Notes under the pieces: model-generated | What the model was told of the DNA's origin: nothing | Seen by the model: only the letters and a program-made list of their open reading frames with translations | Databases searched by the model: none | Origin: Brasenia schreberi | Taxonomy: Eukaryota; Streptophyta; Magnoliopsida; Nymphaeales; Cabombaceae | NCBI GenBank assembly: GCA_036023115.1 | Contig: JAYKKT010000088.1 | Location: forward strand, 1,287,501-1,351,500 | Direction of reading: 5' to 3' | DNA length: 64,000 nucleotides | Program-made: the position numbers and the translations under genes | Shown here: positions 50,101 through 62,197 of the stretch, in pieces | Position numbering within the stretch: position 1 is the first letter of the stretch | Layout: each line of letters starts with the position of its first letter

Positions 50101-53100
50101 CAGTGTTATCCGTATCGCACCGTATCGTATGTATCGTATCATGGGCAGCCAAGTGTATCGTAAATTACATGTTATCATACCGTATCGTGCGATATGGGCC
50201 GTATCACATGATACACCTAGGGACCCTTATAAAGGGTCCCGGGCCGAACCGAAACTCGTGTTTTTGCGGGTTTCCTCTCTCTCTCTTCAGACCTCCCCAA
50301 GCTCCCTAAAAACCGTTCTTCGCCTTCTTGGTGTTTAAGGCTCCAAAAATGTGCTCTACGGTGTCCGTGCAAGCCTCCTATCTCGGATTTAGGTATATTT
50401 TTAGTATTTTTCTTCATTGTTTCCTTTTTATTTGTTATTTTCTTTATTTATTTGTATTTTTCTTTTTTTGAATGATAAAATATGAAGTTATTAAGTGTGT
50501 GGATATGATTTTAATTGCGTTCATGAAGTGGGAGACACCCTATTTGAGTGTTATTTGACGATTGGGGATTTACGAAGTGCTTTTATTTTCAGGTTTTTTA
50601 TTGAATTAAGGTACTCAATTGAGATGGCAAGAAGGGGTGTTAGAGACTCACATTCTCGTTTTGATGATCTGACATAGCTGTGGGGTACACCAATTGAGGG
50701 TTCTAGATTAAAAATCAGATGTTTATTTTGTGAGAGGGTGGTTAGATGTTTATTTTGTGAGAGGGTGGTTAGTGGTGGAATTTCAAGGTTGAAACACCAC
50801 CTAAAAGGGACTAGGAAAGAAGTTGCTCCTTGCATAGGCAGAGTTAGAAGTTTGCCAAAAGGTATTAAATGACAATGTCTGCAGATGATTCAGAGTATAC
50901 AGGAAATGAGACAACAAAAGGATGATTTGGAGATATTAAATTCACTCATAGTTTGCCTTCAGATGCTACAACAGAGATTGGTACCTAGCAGGAGAAAGAG
51001 GGTTGCTTAAGACTTTGAAAGTGGTAGAAGAAGAAGTTCTGGAATGAGTAGAGGAAGAGCTTCTTCTAGCATACATTCATTTTTTCCTACTACTACTACA
51101 CCTGGTGCTCAACCTTGAATTCGTGCTGCTATGGCTTCGAAACAGTTAAATGATTAAGCAGACCTTACAGTGGATAGATATGCATGCATTTCATTCAATG
51201 CAGCAAACAGTTTTCGTTTTAAAGCAATGGCAGATGCAATTGCTAACATCGGTCCAGGATACAAGATGCACTTCTATCAGAATATTGTTCGACATTGAGA
51301 GAGTCATGGAATGAGATAGGTTGCACTATTATGGCAGATGGATGGACAGATAGGCAAGGAAGGACAAGAGGTTGGGCTAGAAAATGTAGTCCAATTGATT
51401 ACAGATAATGCAGCTAACTACAAAGCAGTTGGGAAGGAGTTAAATAAAGGCAGCAACTGAGTGTTGCCAAGATATTACAAAATTTATTTACAACCATGCA
51501 TTTGTTTTGTGTATGATGAGGAGATATACAGAAGGTGCAGAGCTTCTTCGAACAGCTGCAACTCGATTTGCAACAAACTTCTTATCTGTACAGAGTATTG
51601 TGAGACAGAAGCAAGCATTGAAGAGAATGTTTTTCTCAGATGAATAGCAATAATTTGCAGAGTTACCTCAAAATAGAAGAAACTGAAAGTTGAATGAGAT
51701 TGTAGAGACAGTTTTCAAAAGTACATTTTGGAATGCATGTGTTAGATTGTTAAGAATTACCTGTCCTTTAGTGAAGGTTTTGAGATTGGCTGATAGCGAG
51801 GAGAAACCGTCTATAAGCTACCTTTATGAAGCCATGGATAAGGCAAAAGAAGCAATTAGAAATAACTTTAATGAAAAAAAGAGGGATTATGTGCCTGTGT
51901 AAAAAATAATTGACAGTAGATGGAATAAACAATTGCATCAGTCTATTCATGCGACAACATATTATCTAAACCCATCATTCAGGTACTCAGCAACCCTTCA
52001 AAAGGGACGGTGAGGTTAATCGAGGCATCATTGATTGTATTGATAGATTAACCCCTGATGAGAGCATAGCAGATGTTATACATCGAGAGATGGAGATTTA
52101 TGATAACGCTCTTCACTTGATGGGTTTGCCTATAGCAATTCGCAACCGCACTACGATGCATCCAGGTAAATTGTTATTATTGTTTATCTTCGTATTTAAG
52201 TTTCTTAAATCAATACATCTTATATTATTGAGGATTATGTCTCTAATGTTTATCTTTTTCTACATATATTTGGTGGAATAGGTTTGGAACTGATTGTCCG
52301 AACCTTAGGGATTTTGCAGTGAGAGTTCTGAGCCAAACCTATAGTGGAACGGGTTATGAAAGGAATTGGAGTGTCTTTGAACACATCCATACAAAAAAGA
52401 GCAACAGGTTGGAACATAAGAGACTAAATGATTTAGTTTTTATTCGTTCTAACATGCGCCTTCGTGAAAGGTAATGTTGTATTACTTAAATGTTGAATTC
52501 AATAAATTGTTTGACTTCAATTGTTAATATTATTTACTAATTGTTTATCTTTGTTTGTTGTAGGCTATTAAAAAAAGTAAATAGACAAGAAAGCCAATTT
52601 GATCCAATAAGTTTGGATAATTTTGATATATTAGAAGACTGAATTATAGAAGACAGTGAAGAAAGTGCCCTCCTAACTGAAAAAGACATTGCAATGATTA
52701 ATTTGGAAGGAGTGCAACAACAGTATCAAGGAGATGAAGAATTTGATTTCCACGCAGAAGGTGTTGTTGATGATGATGAGGAGGATCTTCAACAAGGAGA
52801 AGATGAAGATTATTTAGTTGATGATGATGAGGAGGATCTTCAACAAGGAGAAGATGAAGATTATTTAGTTGATGATCCTGATTATAATTTATAAAATGTA
52901 AATGTATTTCATTTTTTTTATTCAAAATATGTAAATTTGGATGCAATTGTTCAATGTTGAATACTCAATTTGTACTAAACTTTACATTATATGAATTTAA
53001 AGCAATTACCAGTTTTTTCCATATTTTTCCTGATTTTCATTGATTTTTTTTCGGATTTTTACTAATTTTTCTTGATTCTTTAATTAATTTTTATATTATT

Positions 53101-53172
53101 TTAATATTAAAGTACGATACGATATGATATGCTCGTATCGTGGAGCCCAACGATACGCGTCAGACAACACTG
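50101..53172 (+). mobile_element. hAT DNA transposon, 3072 bp, with 8-bp target duplication
   Basis: Ends CAGTGTT / AACACTG form a 7-bp perfect terminal inverted repeat inside the 8-bp duplication GTATATCT (50093-50100 and 53173-53180). Both subterminal zones carry many CGTATCG/CGATACG repeats. Near the left end a palindrome at 50220-50240 (GGGACCCTT, 3-nt loop, AAGGGTCCC) contains a TATAAA, a plausible transposase promoter. The interior holds a decayed hAT transposase gene. It was inserted into the old LINE. Confidence 0.92.
50624..52893 (+). pseudogene. hAT transposase remains (BED finger, DUF659-like, dimerisation domain)
   Basis: In order: ATG at 50624 (MARRGVRDSHSRFDD); a BED-type zinc finger with VVSGGISRLKHHLKGT, preceded by a 27-bp duplication (50717-50743 and 50744-50770) repeating its CLFCERVV; a DUF659-like LITDNAANYKAVGKEL (about 51390-51440); PSISYLYEAMDKAKEAIRNN (51810-51870); a clean dimerisation exon with NLRDFAVRVLSQTYSGTGYE then NWSVFEHIHTKKSNRLEHKR (52283-52470) ending at a GTAATG donor; then after TTGTAG at about 52563 a last exon with an acidic tail containing two 17-residue repeats (DDDEEDLQQGEDEDYLV; 51-bp period, 52766-52867). 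Many stops and frame shifts in the middle; a TGA replaces a codon at about 52639. Non-functional. Confidence 0.85.
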
Positions 53173-53242
53173 GTATATCTCTCTAGCAGAAACCCAAAAT
53201 TGGTTCTCCATTATAATTGATACTTGTTTAACCTTTCTTTAA

Positions 53243-56200
53243 CTCCGCCCATGTAAGGGATCACCCTTGCATTGCCGGTCCCAAGCCCGGATAAAGGAGG
53301 AGGGTTGTGTTAGGCTTCCGACAGCCAGCGTAAAACTTCGTCGGATTTCTACAACATGGATTACAAAAATTATGAGCATTGCTTTGGGGCGTCCCCGCCT
53401 AGCGACGTGCTGCAGAGCCCGAATGCAGTAAGAAGTAAGCAAGGGCCACTACATTTTCGCCCGAATGTAGTGAATCAATTGCAGAGAGGGTTCCCACATC
53501 ATGGACGGGTGTGGGTAAAGAAGTTAGTCCCACTACATTGCCGCCCGAATGTAGTGAAAAATTTTCAGAGAGGGTCTCCGCATTTTGATTATGGACGGAT
53601 GCGGGGGGTAAGGAAGCTAGTCCTAGATAATAAGATTCGTATTGGTTCTTGGAATATCGGAACATTATCGGGTAAGCTAATGGAGGTGGTAGATACTATG
53701 ATTCGGAGAAAGATTCATATTCTATGATTACAAGAGACAAAATGGGTTGGAGAAAAAGCAAAGGAGATAGAGGATACAGGTTTTAAATTATGGTACTCAG
53801 GTAAAGAAAAGGCCCGAAACGGAGTTGGTATTATCATAAATAAAGATTTAAAGGAGAGTGTAGTAGACATACAACGATATGGTGACCGAATCATGACATT
53901 GAAATTAGTGTTAGGAGGAGAGGTTTTGAATATAGTTTGTGCTTACGCACCCCAAGTAGGACTAGAAGATAGTATAAAGACAGTTTTTTGGGAAGAGTTA
54001 GATAAGGTGTTTCAAAAGATTCCACAAAGGGAGATGATTTGTTTAGGAGGAGATTTAAATGGACATGTCGGTAAAGAGGCATTAGGATATCAAGGGATTC
54101 ATGGAAACTTTGGTTTTGGGAATATAAACGAGGAAGGTAGGGAGATTTTAAATTTTGCTATGTCATTTGATCTCTTTATAGTCAATACAATCTTCAAAAA
54201 ACGAGATGAACATTTAATTACTTATAAGAGTGGCTTATCACAAACACAAATTGATTACTTTATTTGTAGAAAAAAAGATAGAGCGTGTTGTAAAGATTGT
54301 AAGGTAATTCCAGGAAAAAGCTTAACCACCCAACATCGACTTTTATTTATAGATTTACAAATAAAAAAATGGACAAAGAAGAAAAGAATGCATCGAGCTA
54401 TTCGGACTAAATGGTGGAACCTCAAAAGCGAGAGAAGGTATATTTAAACAGAAAGTCCTTCAAGGAGATGTTTGGAATTATGTTGGCACACCCTCTGATA
54501 TGTGGAACAATATGGCTATACATATTAGGAAAGTGGCGAAAGATGTGTTAGGGGTATCTAAGGGAGGTGTACCGGCACAAAAAGAAGCTTGGTGGTGGAG
54601 TGAAATAGTACAAAATAAAATCAAGGCAAAGAGGGCATGTTACACATTACATTATGCTAAGAAAACTAGTGAAACTTTAGAAGCTTATAAGAAAGCAAAG
54701 AAGAAAGCAAAAAAGGCCGTTAGTGAAGCAAAAGCTAAGATTTGGGAGGACTTATATAAAAAACTCAACTCAAAAGAGGGTGAAAGAGATATTTTTATGA
54801 TAGCTAGGGCTAGAGATAAGAAAACTAAAGATCTAAATTCTGTTAGATGCATAAAAGACGAGGATGAAAAAATTCTAGTGGCAAATGATGATATAAGAAA
54901 TAGATGGAAAAACTATTTTTATAATCTTTTTAATGAAAATAAAGATGTTAGTATTAGTTTAGGAGATTTAGCCAAGTCAGAAAAGTATATAAACCACAAT
55001 TTCTACCGACGTATTCAAAAGAATGAAGTCAAAGAGGCTCTTAAACATATGAAGGGTGGTAAATCGGTAGGACCTGATAATATTCTTATAGAAGTTTGGA
55101 AAATACTAGGAGAAATAGGAATCACTTGGCTCACAAGACTATTTAATGAAATATGGAAAAACCAAAAGATGCCCGAGGAATGGAGAGCAAGTACACTTAT
55201 ACCCGTATATAAGAACAAGGGAGACATTCAAAATTGTGTGAATTATCGAGGTATCAAGTTAATGAGTCATACTATGAAATTATGGGAAAGAATTATCGAA
55301 CATAGGTTAAGACAAGTATCAAGTACAACAGAGAACCAATTTGGATTTATGCCACATAGATCTACTATTGAAGCGATTCACCTTCTTAGACGTCTTATGG
55401 AACATTTTAGAGCAAAAAAGAAAGACCTTCACATGATATTTATTGATCTAGAAAAAGCTTATGATAGGGTACCGAGGGAGGTTCTTTGGAGAACTTTGGA
55501 AAAAAGAGGTATCCCATTGACATATATTAACCTTATAAGAGACATGTATGATGGTGCAAAAACATGTGTGAGGACTCATGAAGGAACGACAGACTTCTTT
55601 GAAGTTAATATTGGGTTACATCAAGGATCAACTTTAAGTCCATACTTATTTATAATGGTGATGGATGAGTTAACAAAACATATTCAAGATGAAGTACCTT
55701 GGTGTATGTTATTTGCAGATGACATTGTATTAGTGGAGGAGTCTAAGGAAAAAGTTAATAGAAAATTGGAACTATGGAGAGAAACATTAGAAAACAAAGG
55801 CCTCTGACTTAGTAGAACAAAGACAGAATATATAGAATGTAAGTTTGATCATTTGGCTACTTCAGAGGACATAGAAATTAAAATTGGCACACATTGCATT
55901 CCCCAAAAGGAAAGTTTTAAATACCTAGGGTCAATTTTTCAAAGTGATGGAAGAATTGATGGAGATGTTATACATAGAATTAATGTTGGTTGGTTAAAAT
56001 GGAGAGGAGCATCAGGTATTCTTTGTGATAAGAAGATACCATTAAAATTAAAAGGTAAATATTATAGAGCAGCAATTAGGCCTGCCATGTTTTATGGTTA
56101 TGAGTGTTAGGCAGTTAATCATCAACATGTACAAAAGATGTCTGTGACAGAAATGAAGATGTTGAGATGAATGAGTGGCCATACAAGAAAAGACCGTATA

Positions 56201-56526
56201 CATAATGAGGTTATTAGAAACAAATTAGGAGTGGCACCAATAGAGGATAAAATGAGAACATCGTTTAAGATGGTTTGGACATATAGAAAGAATATCAAAA
56301 GAAGAACCTGTAAGAAGGTTAGAAAAACTAAATTTGGAAAGTATTAAAAGAGGTAGAGGACGACCACAAAAGTGTTGGAAAGAAACAATAAAGAATGATC
56401 TAGTTTATTGGGAGTTAACTGCTAACATGGCACACGATAGGGATCTGTGGAAACAAAGAATCCATGTAGCCGACCCCGTCTAGTATGGGAAAAGGCTTAG
56501 TTGTTGTTGTTGTTTGTTGTTGTTGT
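53243..56526 (+). mobile_element. Full-length RTE LINE, 3284 bp, with perfect target duplication
   Basis: TGTTTAACCTTTCTTTAA at 53225-53242 and 56527-56544 is the target duplication (its first bases overlap the TTG tail). The 5' end reads CTCCGCCCATGTAAGGGATC. One frame from ATG 53356 encodes an APE endonuclease (GSWNIGTLSGK, LQETKWVG, GGDLNGHVG, QTQIDYF) and then a reverse transcriptase ([46 protein letters not shown]). Order and the repeat-type tail place it in the RTE clade. Defects: TGA for Cys at 53725-53727, a 2-nt loss at about 54434, TGA for Arg at 55805-55807, TAG for Trp at 56108-56110, TGA for Trp at about 56168, and a 2-nt loss near 56256. Catalytic FADD is intact. Likely dead but could be mobilised in trans. 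Confidence 0.92.
53410..53620 (+). repeat. Tandem stem-loop units in the RTE 5' region
   Basis: Units about 84 bp apart (starting 53447 and 53531) each hold CACTACATT - 8-nt loop - AATGTAGTG, a perfect 9-bp stem with the loop ending CGCCCG. A degenerate earlier unit at about 53410 has CTGCA...TGCAG around GAGCCCGAA. Each is followed by a CAGAGAGGGT segment. They lie within the start of the open frame. Confidence 0.75.
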
Positions 56527-56908
56527 TGTTTAACCTTTCTTTAATAATTATTTCTCATAATTTCATTGTATAATTGATCAACCTGATAACCTAATAATTC
56601 CTACAATTTTGAATATCTCCCTTCTTGTATATGAATATTATATTCTTGCTTTATTCCTCAAGTATTTTTTATTTCTCCATATTTCATTAAATAATCTTCG
56701 GATATACCAAGTAAAATCCATCTCTTAAGATTTTTCATACTTTTATAAGAATATTTTATGGTTTATCAAACCTTATATGTTGAAGAGCCTCTTTGACTTT
56801 GCTCCTTCTAATACTTCAGTAAAAATTTCAGTTTATACACTCTTCTGAGTTAGTTAGTTCTCCCTAGCTAATACTAAAATCTATATTTCCATTAAAAAGC
56901 ATCTATAC

Positions 56909-57260
56909 CTCTTCTTCTTCTCTCACTCTCTCTTGTGCGGGATCTGCTCAAACATATATAGATCAACATGGAGGTTTTGACTAGAGCTTCTTAAGCTGAA
57001 TTATATAGTCCACAACTTAACCTTACTAGTGGGAACATAGAGACCATCACACAGTCCCGACAGTTTGCTGATTTCAACCTACTTAACCGAATGAAACATC
57101 AAATGTAGGGTACAGTCAACCAAATGTTCCTAAAGAACTTGATAATGGAAAAAAGACAATTGTTAATCCGGAAATTTATGAAGATTGAGCTTTCCAAATT
57201 CAAGGGATACGTTAGAATGGTAACTACAACAAGAAATCATCCAGAGAGTTCAACACTAAC
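56909..57260. other. Flanking DNA of the second hAT element
   Basis: No gene is recognised. It ends with ACACTAAC (57253-57260), one copy of the hAT target duplication, and continues after the element at 62547. Confidence 0.4.
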
Positions 57261-57540
57261 CTATGTTGCACGAGTATGCCAGATTTGGCATCGTACCCAT
57301 ATCCGGTACATACCGGGTACAGGTATGTGTATGGGTACGTCTGGTACGTACTATGGGTACGTCTGGTACGTACCCATACGCCGATTGGCATACCGAAAAA
57401 AATTGTGTACCGGTACGCATACCCAGATTTAGGTACGTCACGTACCGGTACTCAGTACGTGAATGGATCGGGTTGACCCATACAACCCGATCCGATTCAA
57501 AACCAAAGGTATAAAATCCGAAAATCCCTAATCCCCTTCC

Positions 57541-57880
57541 AGCGTCTCTCTCTCGGTCTGTCTCTTGCGTGCGTTGTTTTCAGGGAAACCGTTTGCCATC
57601 TGTCTCATGCGTGTGTGCATCTCTCCTGAGCTTCCTTTTACCTCTTGATCAAGAGGGCTCAAGCTAGCTATCGGCTCTCAGTGAGGGAGCATCACGAACG
57701 TCAGTCTCTCTCTCGGTCTGTCTCTTGCGTGCATTGTTCTCAGGGAAACCGTCTACCGTTTGCTCTCTCGATGGTCGTGAGCGTCACGAACGTCAGTCTC
57801 TCTCTCGGTCTGTCTCTTGCGTGCATTGTTCTCAGGGAAACCGTCTACCGTTCGCTCTCTCGATGGTCGTTGGTGAAGAG
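57541..57880. repeat. Tandem repeats (91-bp period) inside the hAT element
   Basis: CTCTCTCTCGGTCTGTCTCT and TTCTCAGGGAAACCGTCTAC recur. Units starting near 57692 and 57783 are nearly identical; an earlier unit near 57541 is more diverged. The pyrimidine-rich content resembles a plant 5' UTR and may be captured leader sequence. Confidence 0.7.
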
Positions 57881-58282
57881 TTGGTGAATCGATAAAAATC
57901 AACCTTCCTACTTATTAGGGATCTCGGATCCCAACCCCCATTTTGTCATTCGCTCCCCGTGAAATATATGTGGGTAGTTGTTTTGATTAAATATTGCAGA
58001 ATGACTGAAATAATAATGCCAGATAACATTAGTAGCTGACCATATTGCTACTTCTTATTCTGTGAACTGAGCACAGCCATGACCTTACACATTCATTGTC
58101 GAACTGCAGTCTGAATCGAACCCTTGATATATAACTATAAGTTTTCCTTTGGCGGCATCTATGGCGTACTCTGCCTCAGTTTACCTAACCGGTAACACTC
58201 CGAAGGGCGAAGGGAAATGAACCTAAGATCAAATATCCATAGTTGAAATTATGTGGAAATTTCAAACTCTGTTTTTTTACTG

Positions 58283-61117
58283 TGCAACAACAACAACAAC
58301 TAAGCCTTTTCCCATACTAGATGGGGTCTGCTACAAGGATTCTTTGTTTCCACATATCCCTATCATGTGCCATGTTAGCAGTTAACTCCCAATAAGCTAG
58401 ATCATTCTTTATTGTTTCTTTCCAACACTTTTGTGGTCGTCCTCTACCTCTTTTAATACTTTCCAAATTTAGTTTTTCTAACCTTCTTACAGGTTCTTCT
58501 TTTGATCTTCTTTCTATATGTCCAAACCATCTTAAATGATGTTCTCTCATTTTATCCTCTCTTGGTGTCACTCCTAATTTGTTTCTAATAACCTCATTAT
58601 GTATACGGTCTTTTTTTGTATGACCACTCATCCATCTCAACATCTTCATTTCTGTCACAGACATCTTTTGTACATGTTGATGATTAACTACCCAACAATC
58701 AGAACCATAAAACATGGCAGGCCTAATTGCTGCTCTATAATATTTACCTTTTAACTTTAATGGTATCTTCTTATCACAAAGAATGCCTGATGCTCCTCTC
58801 CATTTTAACCAACCAGCATTAATTCTATGTGTAACATCTCCATCAATTCTTTCATCACTCTGAAAAATTGACCCTAAATATTTAAAACTTTCCTTTTGGG
58901 GAATGCAATGTGTGTCAATTTTAATTTCCATGTCCTCTGAAGTAACCAAATAATCAAACTTACATTCCATTTCCATGTCCTCTGAAGTAACCAAATAATC
59001 AAACTTACATTCCATATATTATGTCTTTGTTCTACTAAGTCGGAGGCCTTTGCTTTCTAATGTTTCTCTCCATAGTTCCAAATTTCTATTAACTTTTTGC
59101 TTAGACTCCTCCACTAATACAATGTCATTTGCAAATAACATACACCAAGGTACTTCATCTTGAATATGTTTCGTTAACTCATCCATCACCATTATAAATA
59201 AGTATGGACTTAAAGTTGATCCTTGATGTAACCCAATATTAACTTCTAGATCAATAAATATCATGTGAAGGTCTTTCTTTTTTGACCTAAAATGTTCCAT
59301 AAGACGTCTCAAAAGGTGAATCGCTTCAATAGTAGATCGGCCTTGCATGAATCCAATTTGGTTCTCTGTTGTACTTGATACTTGTCTTAACCTATGTTCG
59401 ATAATTCTTTCCCATAATTTCATAGTATGACTCATAACTTGATACCTCGATAATTCGCACAATTTTGAATGTCTCCCTTGTTCTTATATATGGGTATAAG
59501 TGTACTTGCTCTCCATTCCTCGGGCATCTTTTGGTTTTTCCATATTTCATTAAATAGTCTTGTGAGCCAAGTGATTCCTTTTTCTCCTAGTATTTTCCAA
59601 ACTTCTATAGGAATATTATCAGGTCCCACCAATTTACCACCCTTCATATGTTTAAGAGCCTCTTTGACTTCATTATTTTGAATACGTCGGTAGAAATTGT
59701 GGTTTATATACTTTTCTGACTTGGCTAAATCTCCTAAACTAATACTAACATCTTTATTTTCATTAAAAAGATTATAAAAATAGTTTTTCCATCTATTTCT
59801 TATATCATCATTTGCCACTAGAATTTTTTCATCCTCGTCTTTTATGCATCTAACAGAATTAAGATCTTTAGTTTTCTTATCTCTAGCCCTAGCTATCCTA
59901 AAAATATCTCTTTCACCCTCTTTTGAGTTGAGTTTTTTATATAAGTCCTCCCAAATCTTAGCTTTTGCTTCACTAACGGCCTTTTTCGCTTCCTTCTTTG
60001 TTTTCTTATAAGCTTCTAAAGTTTCACTAGTTTTCTTGGCATAATGTAATTTGTAGAATGCCCTCTTTGCCTTGATTTTATTTTGCACTACTTCACTCCA
60101 CCACCAAGCTTCTTTTTGTGCCGGTACACCTCCCTTAGATACCCCTAACACATCTTTCGCCACTTTCCTAATATGTATAGCCATATTGTTCCACATATCA
60201 CAGGGTGTGCCAATATAATTCCAAACATCTCCTTGAAGGACTTTCTGTTTAAATATATCTTCTTTCTCGCTTTTGAGGTTCCACCATTTAGTCCGAATAG
60301 CTCGATGCACTCTTTTCTTCTTTATCCATTTTTTTATTTGTAAATCCATAACTAAAAGTCGATATTGGGTGGTTAAGCTTTCTCCAGGAATTACCTTACA
60401 ATCTTTACAACACGCTCTATCTTTTTTTCTACAAATAAAATAATCAATTTGTGTTTGTGATAAGCCACTCTTATAAGTAATTAAATGTTCATCTCATTTT
60501 TTGAAGATTGTATTGACTATAAAGAGATCAAATGCCATAGCAAAATTTAAAATCTCCCTACCTTCCTCATTTATATCCCCAAAACCAAAGTTTCCATGAA
60601 TCCCTTGATATCCTAATGCCTTTTTACCGACATGTTCATTTAAATCTCCTCCTAAACAAATCATCTCTCTTTGTGGAATCTTTTGAAACACCTTATCTAA
60701 CTCTTCCCAAAAAACTGTCTTTATACTATCTTCTAGTCCAACTTGGGGTGCGTAAGCACAAACTATATTCAAAACCTCTGCTCCTAACACTAATTTCAAT
60801 GTCATGATTCGGTCACCATATCGTTGTATGTCCACTACACTCTCCTTTAAATCTTTATTTATGATAATACCAACTCTGTTTCGAGCCTTTTCTTTACTTG
60901 AGTACCATAATTTAAAACCTGTATCCTCTATCTCCTTTGCTTTTTCTCCAACCCATTTTGTCTCTTGTAAACATAGAATATGAATCTTTCTCTGAATCAT
61001 AGTATCTACCACCTCCATTAGCTTACCCGATAATGTTTTGATATTCCAAGAACCAATACGAATCTTATTGTCTAGGACTAGCTTCCTTACCCCCCGCATC
61101 CGTCCATAATTTAAAAC
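58283..61117 (-). mobile_element. 5'-truncated RTE LINE, 2835 bp, inside the hAT element
   Basis: CTGTTTTTTTACTG at 58269-58282 and CTGTTTTTTACTG at 61118-61130 form the target duplication, differing by one T. It starts at the GGATGCGGGGGGTAAGG of the full element, losing the 5' hairpins, and encodes endonuclease then RT. Defects: TGA for Arg at about 60491-60493; 1-nt loss near 59430; a 150-bp in-frame deletion between FIDLE and VNIGLHQGS near 59248; FADD changed to FAND (about 59130); GAA to TAA near 59018; and a 45-bp tandem duplication repeating MECKFDYLVTSEDME (58929-59015). Dead. Confidence 0.9.
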
Positions 61118-62001
61118 CTGTTTTTTACTGAGCTATCTCACAAAAATATAAATTTGATGTTCAATAGCTTTATCCGCTTTTACTAATTGATACATCTTGT
61201 GCTTGAACAGAAGTTGTGTTATTTGTTGAAGTATATAGTTTTTTTATTACATGTGTATATGGCTTGTTGAAGCCTGAAATGTTGTGAACTTGTGATTGGA
61301 TTTGGATTTCAAGCAGATTTGGGATCCCGGATCACAACCCCCATTTTGCAGGAGCCAGGAAGAAATGTCCAATCCTCATCTTGCAGATTTTCTGTGTCAT
61401 TAATCATTACTCATTGGCTTTTCCATATATTTTGCAGGAGCAGATTTTGTTTCTTTTGTGACTTCTGTTGTTCTAAACTTTTGAGAATGTGTGTAATGCG
61501 TAATGCCATTTTTTGTTGTTAGCCTGTTACTACCATCGACATGTTTTTACTTTTTAATATCACAACTTGTAGTAATGTTCAAGTAATGTTAACCTTTCTA
61601 GTGTTAACCTTTGTGATTTAACCTTTCTACTGTTTACCTGACATATCACTTGAACATTTACTAGTGATTTCATTCCTCTTTTCTAATTTTCAAGTAATGT
61701 TAACCTTTCTATTGTTAACCTTTCAACATTTACTAGTGATTTAACCTTTCTATTGTTTTCCACGTTTGTGTTTGGTGAACTATTTAATATGAGTTTGTGT
61801 TTGGTGAACTATGTAATACGAGTTTGTTATGAGTTTAAGTAATATGGGTTTGAGTTTATGTAATATCCAGGAAAACAGTGCAGCGAAGTATGTATTGGTC
61901 AACTATGTAATACGAGTTTAAAACAGGTACATATCACAATCACCTTCATTTTATTACACCTTTTTCATTGATTTTGAGCTAACTTCATGACAATCGTTCA
62001 G

Positions 62002-62197
62002 ATAATCTTAATGGATGTGCGAGACATGCATAGCTTTGAAACTGGTTCATTTGATGTTGTGATTGACAAAGGTCTCTATCTCTTCCTTACTTCTTTTTGC
62101 ATATGTTGGTCTTGCTTATATGTTGTTGTGACTTCATTATTCCGATTTATGATATTCTTGAAATGATGCTTCTTCAGGGACTCTTGATTCTCTTATG
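62002..62197 (+). pseudogene. Captured methyltransferase exons with intact splice sites
   Basis: Exon 62002-62071 (after GTTCAG) and exon 62178-62197 (after CTTCTTCAG, before GTAAGC) are joined in phase across a 106-nt intron. The product reads MDVRDMHSFETGSFDVVIDK followed by GTLDSLM. This is the conserved acidic-loop to VIDKGTLDSLM region of class I SAM-dependent methyltransferases of the METTL13/EEF1AKMT4-like group in plants. Only about 30 residues are present, so it cannot be an enzyme by itself. The reading frame is undamaged, implying recent capture or low decay. Confidence 0.8.

Larger units (their letters stand above)
48519..56908 (-). mobile_element. Old antisense RTE-type LINE, split by four later insertions
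   Basis: Five segments align in order with the reverse complement of the younger RTE copies: 48519-48676, 49634-49871, 49918-50100, 53181-53242 and 56545-56908. For example AATAGGTGAATAGCCTTAAT before the hAT element continues directly as CTCTAGCAGAAACCC after it. Encoded RT traces include AIHLLKCLMEYLRDRKQNF and FIDFEKSYNKVSRDIF. It is clearly more diverged than the elements inserted into it, so it is the oldest layer. Confidence 0.85.
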
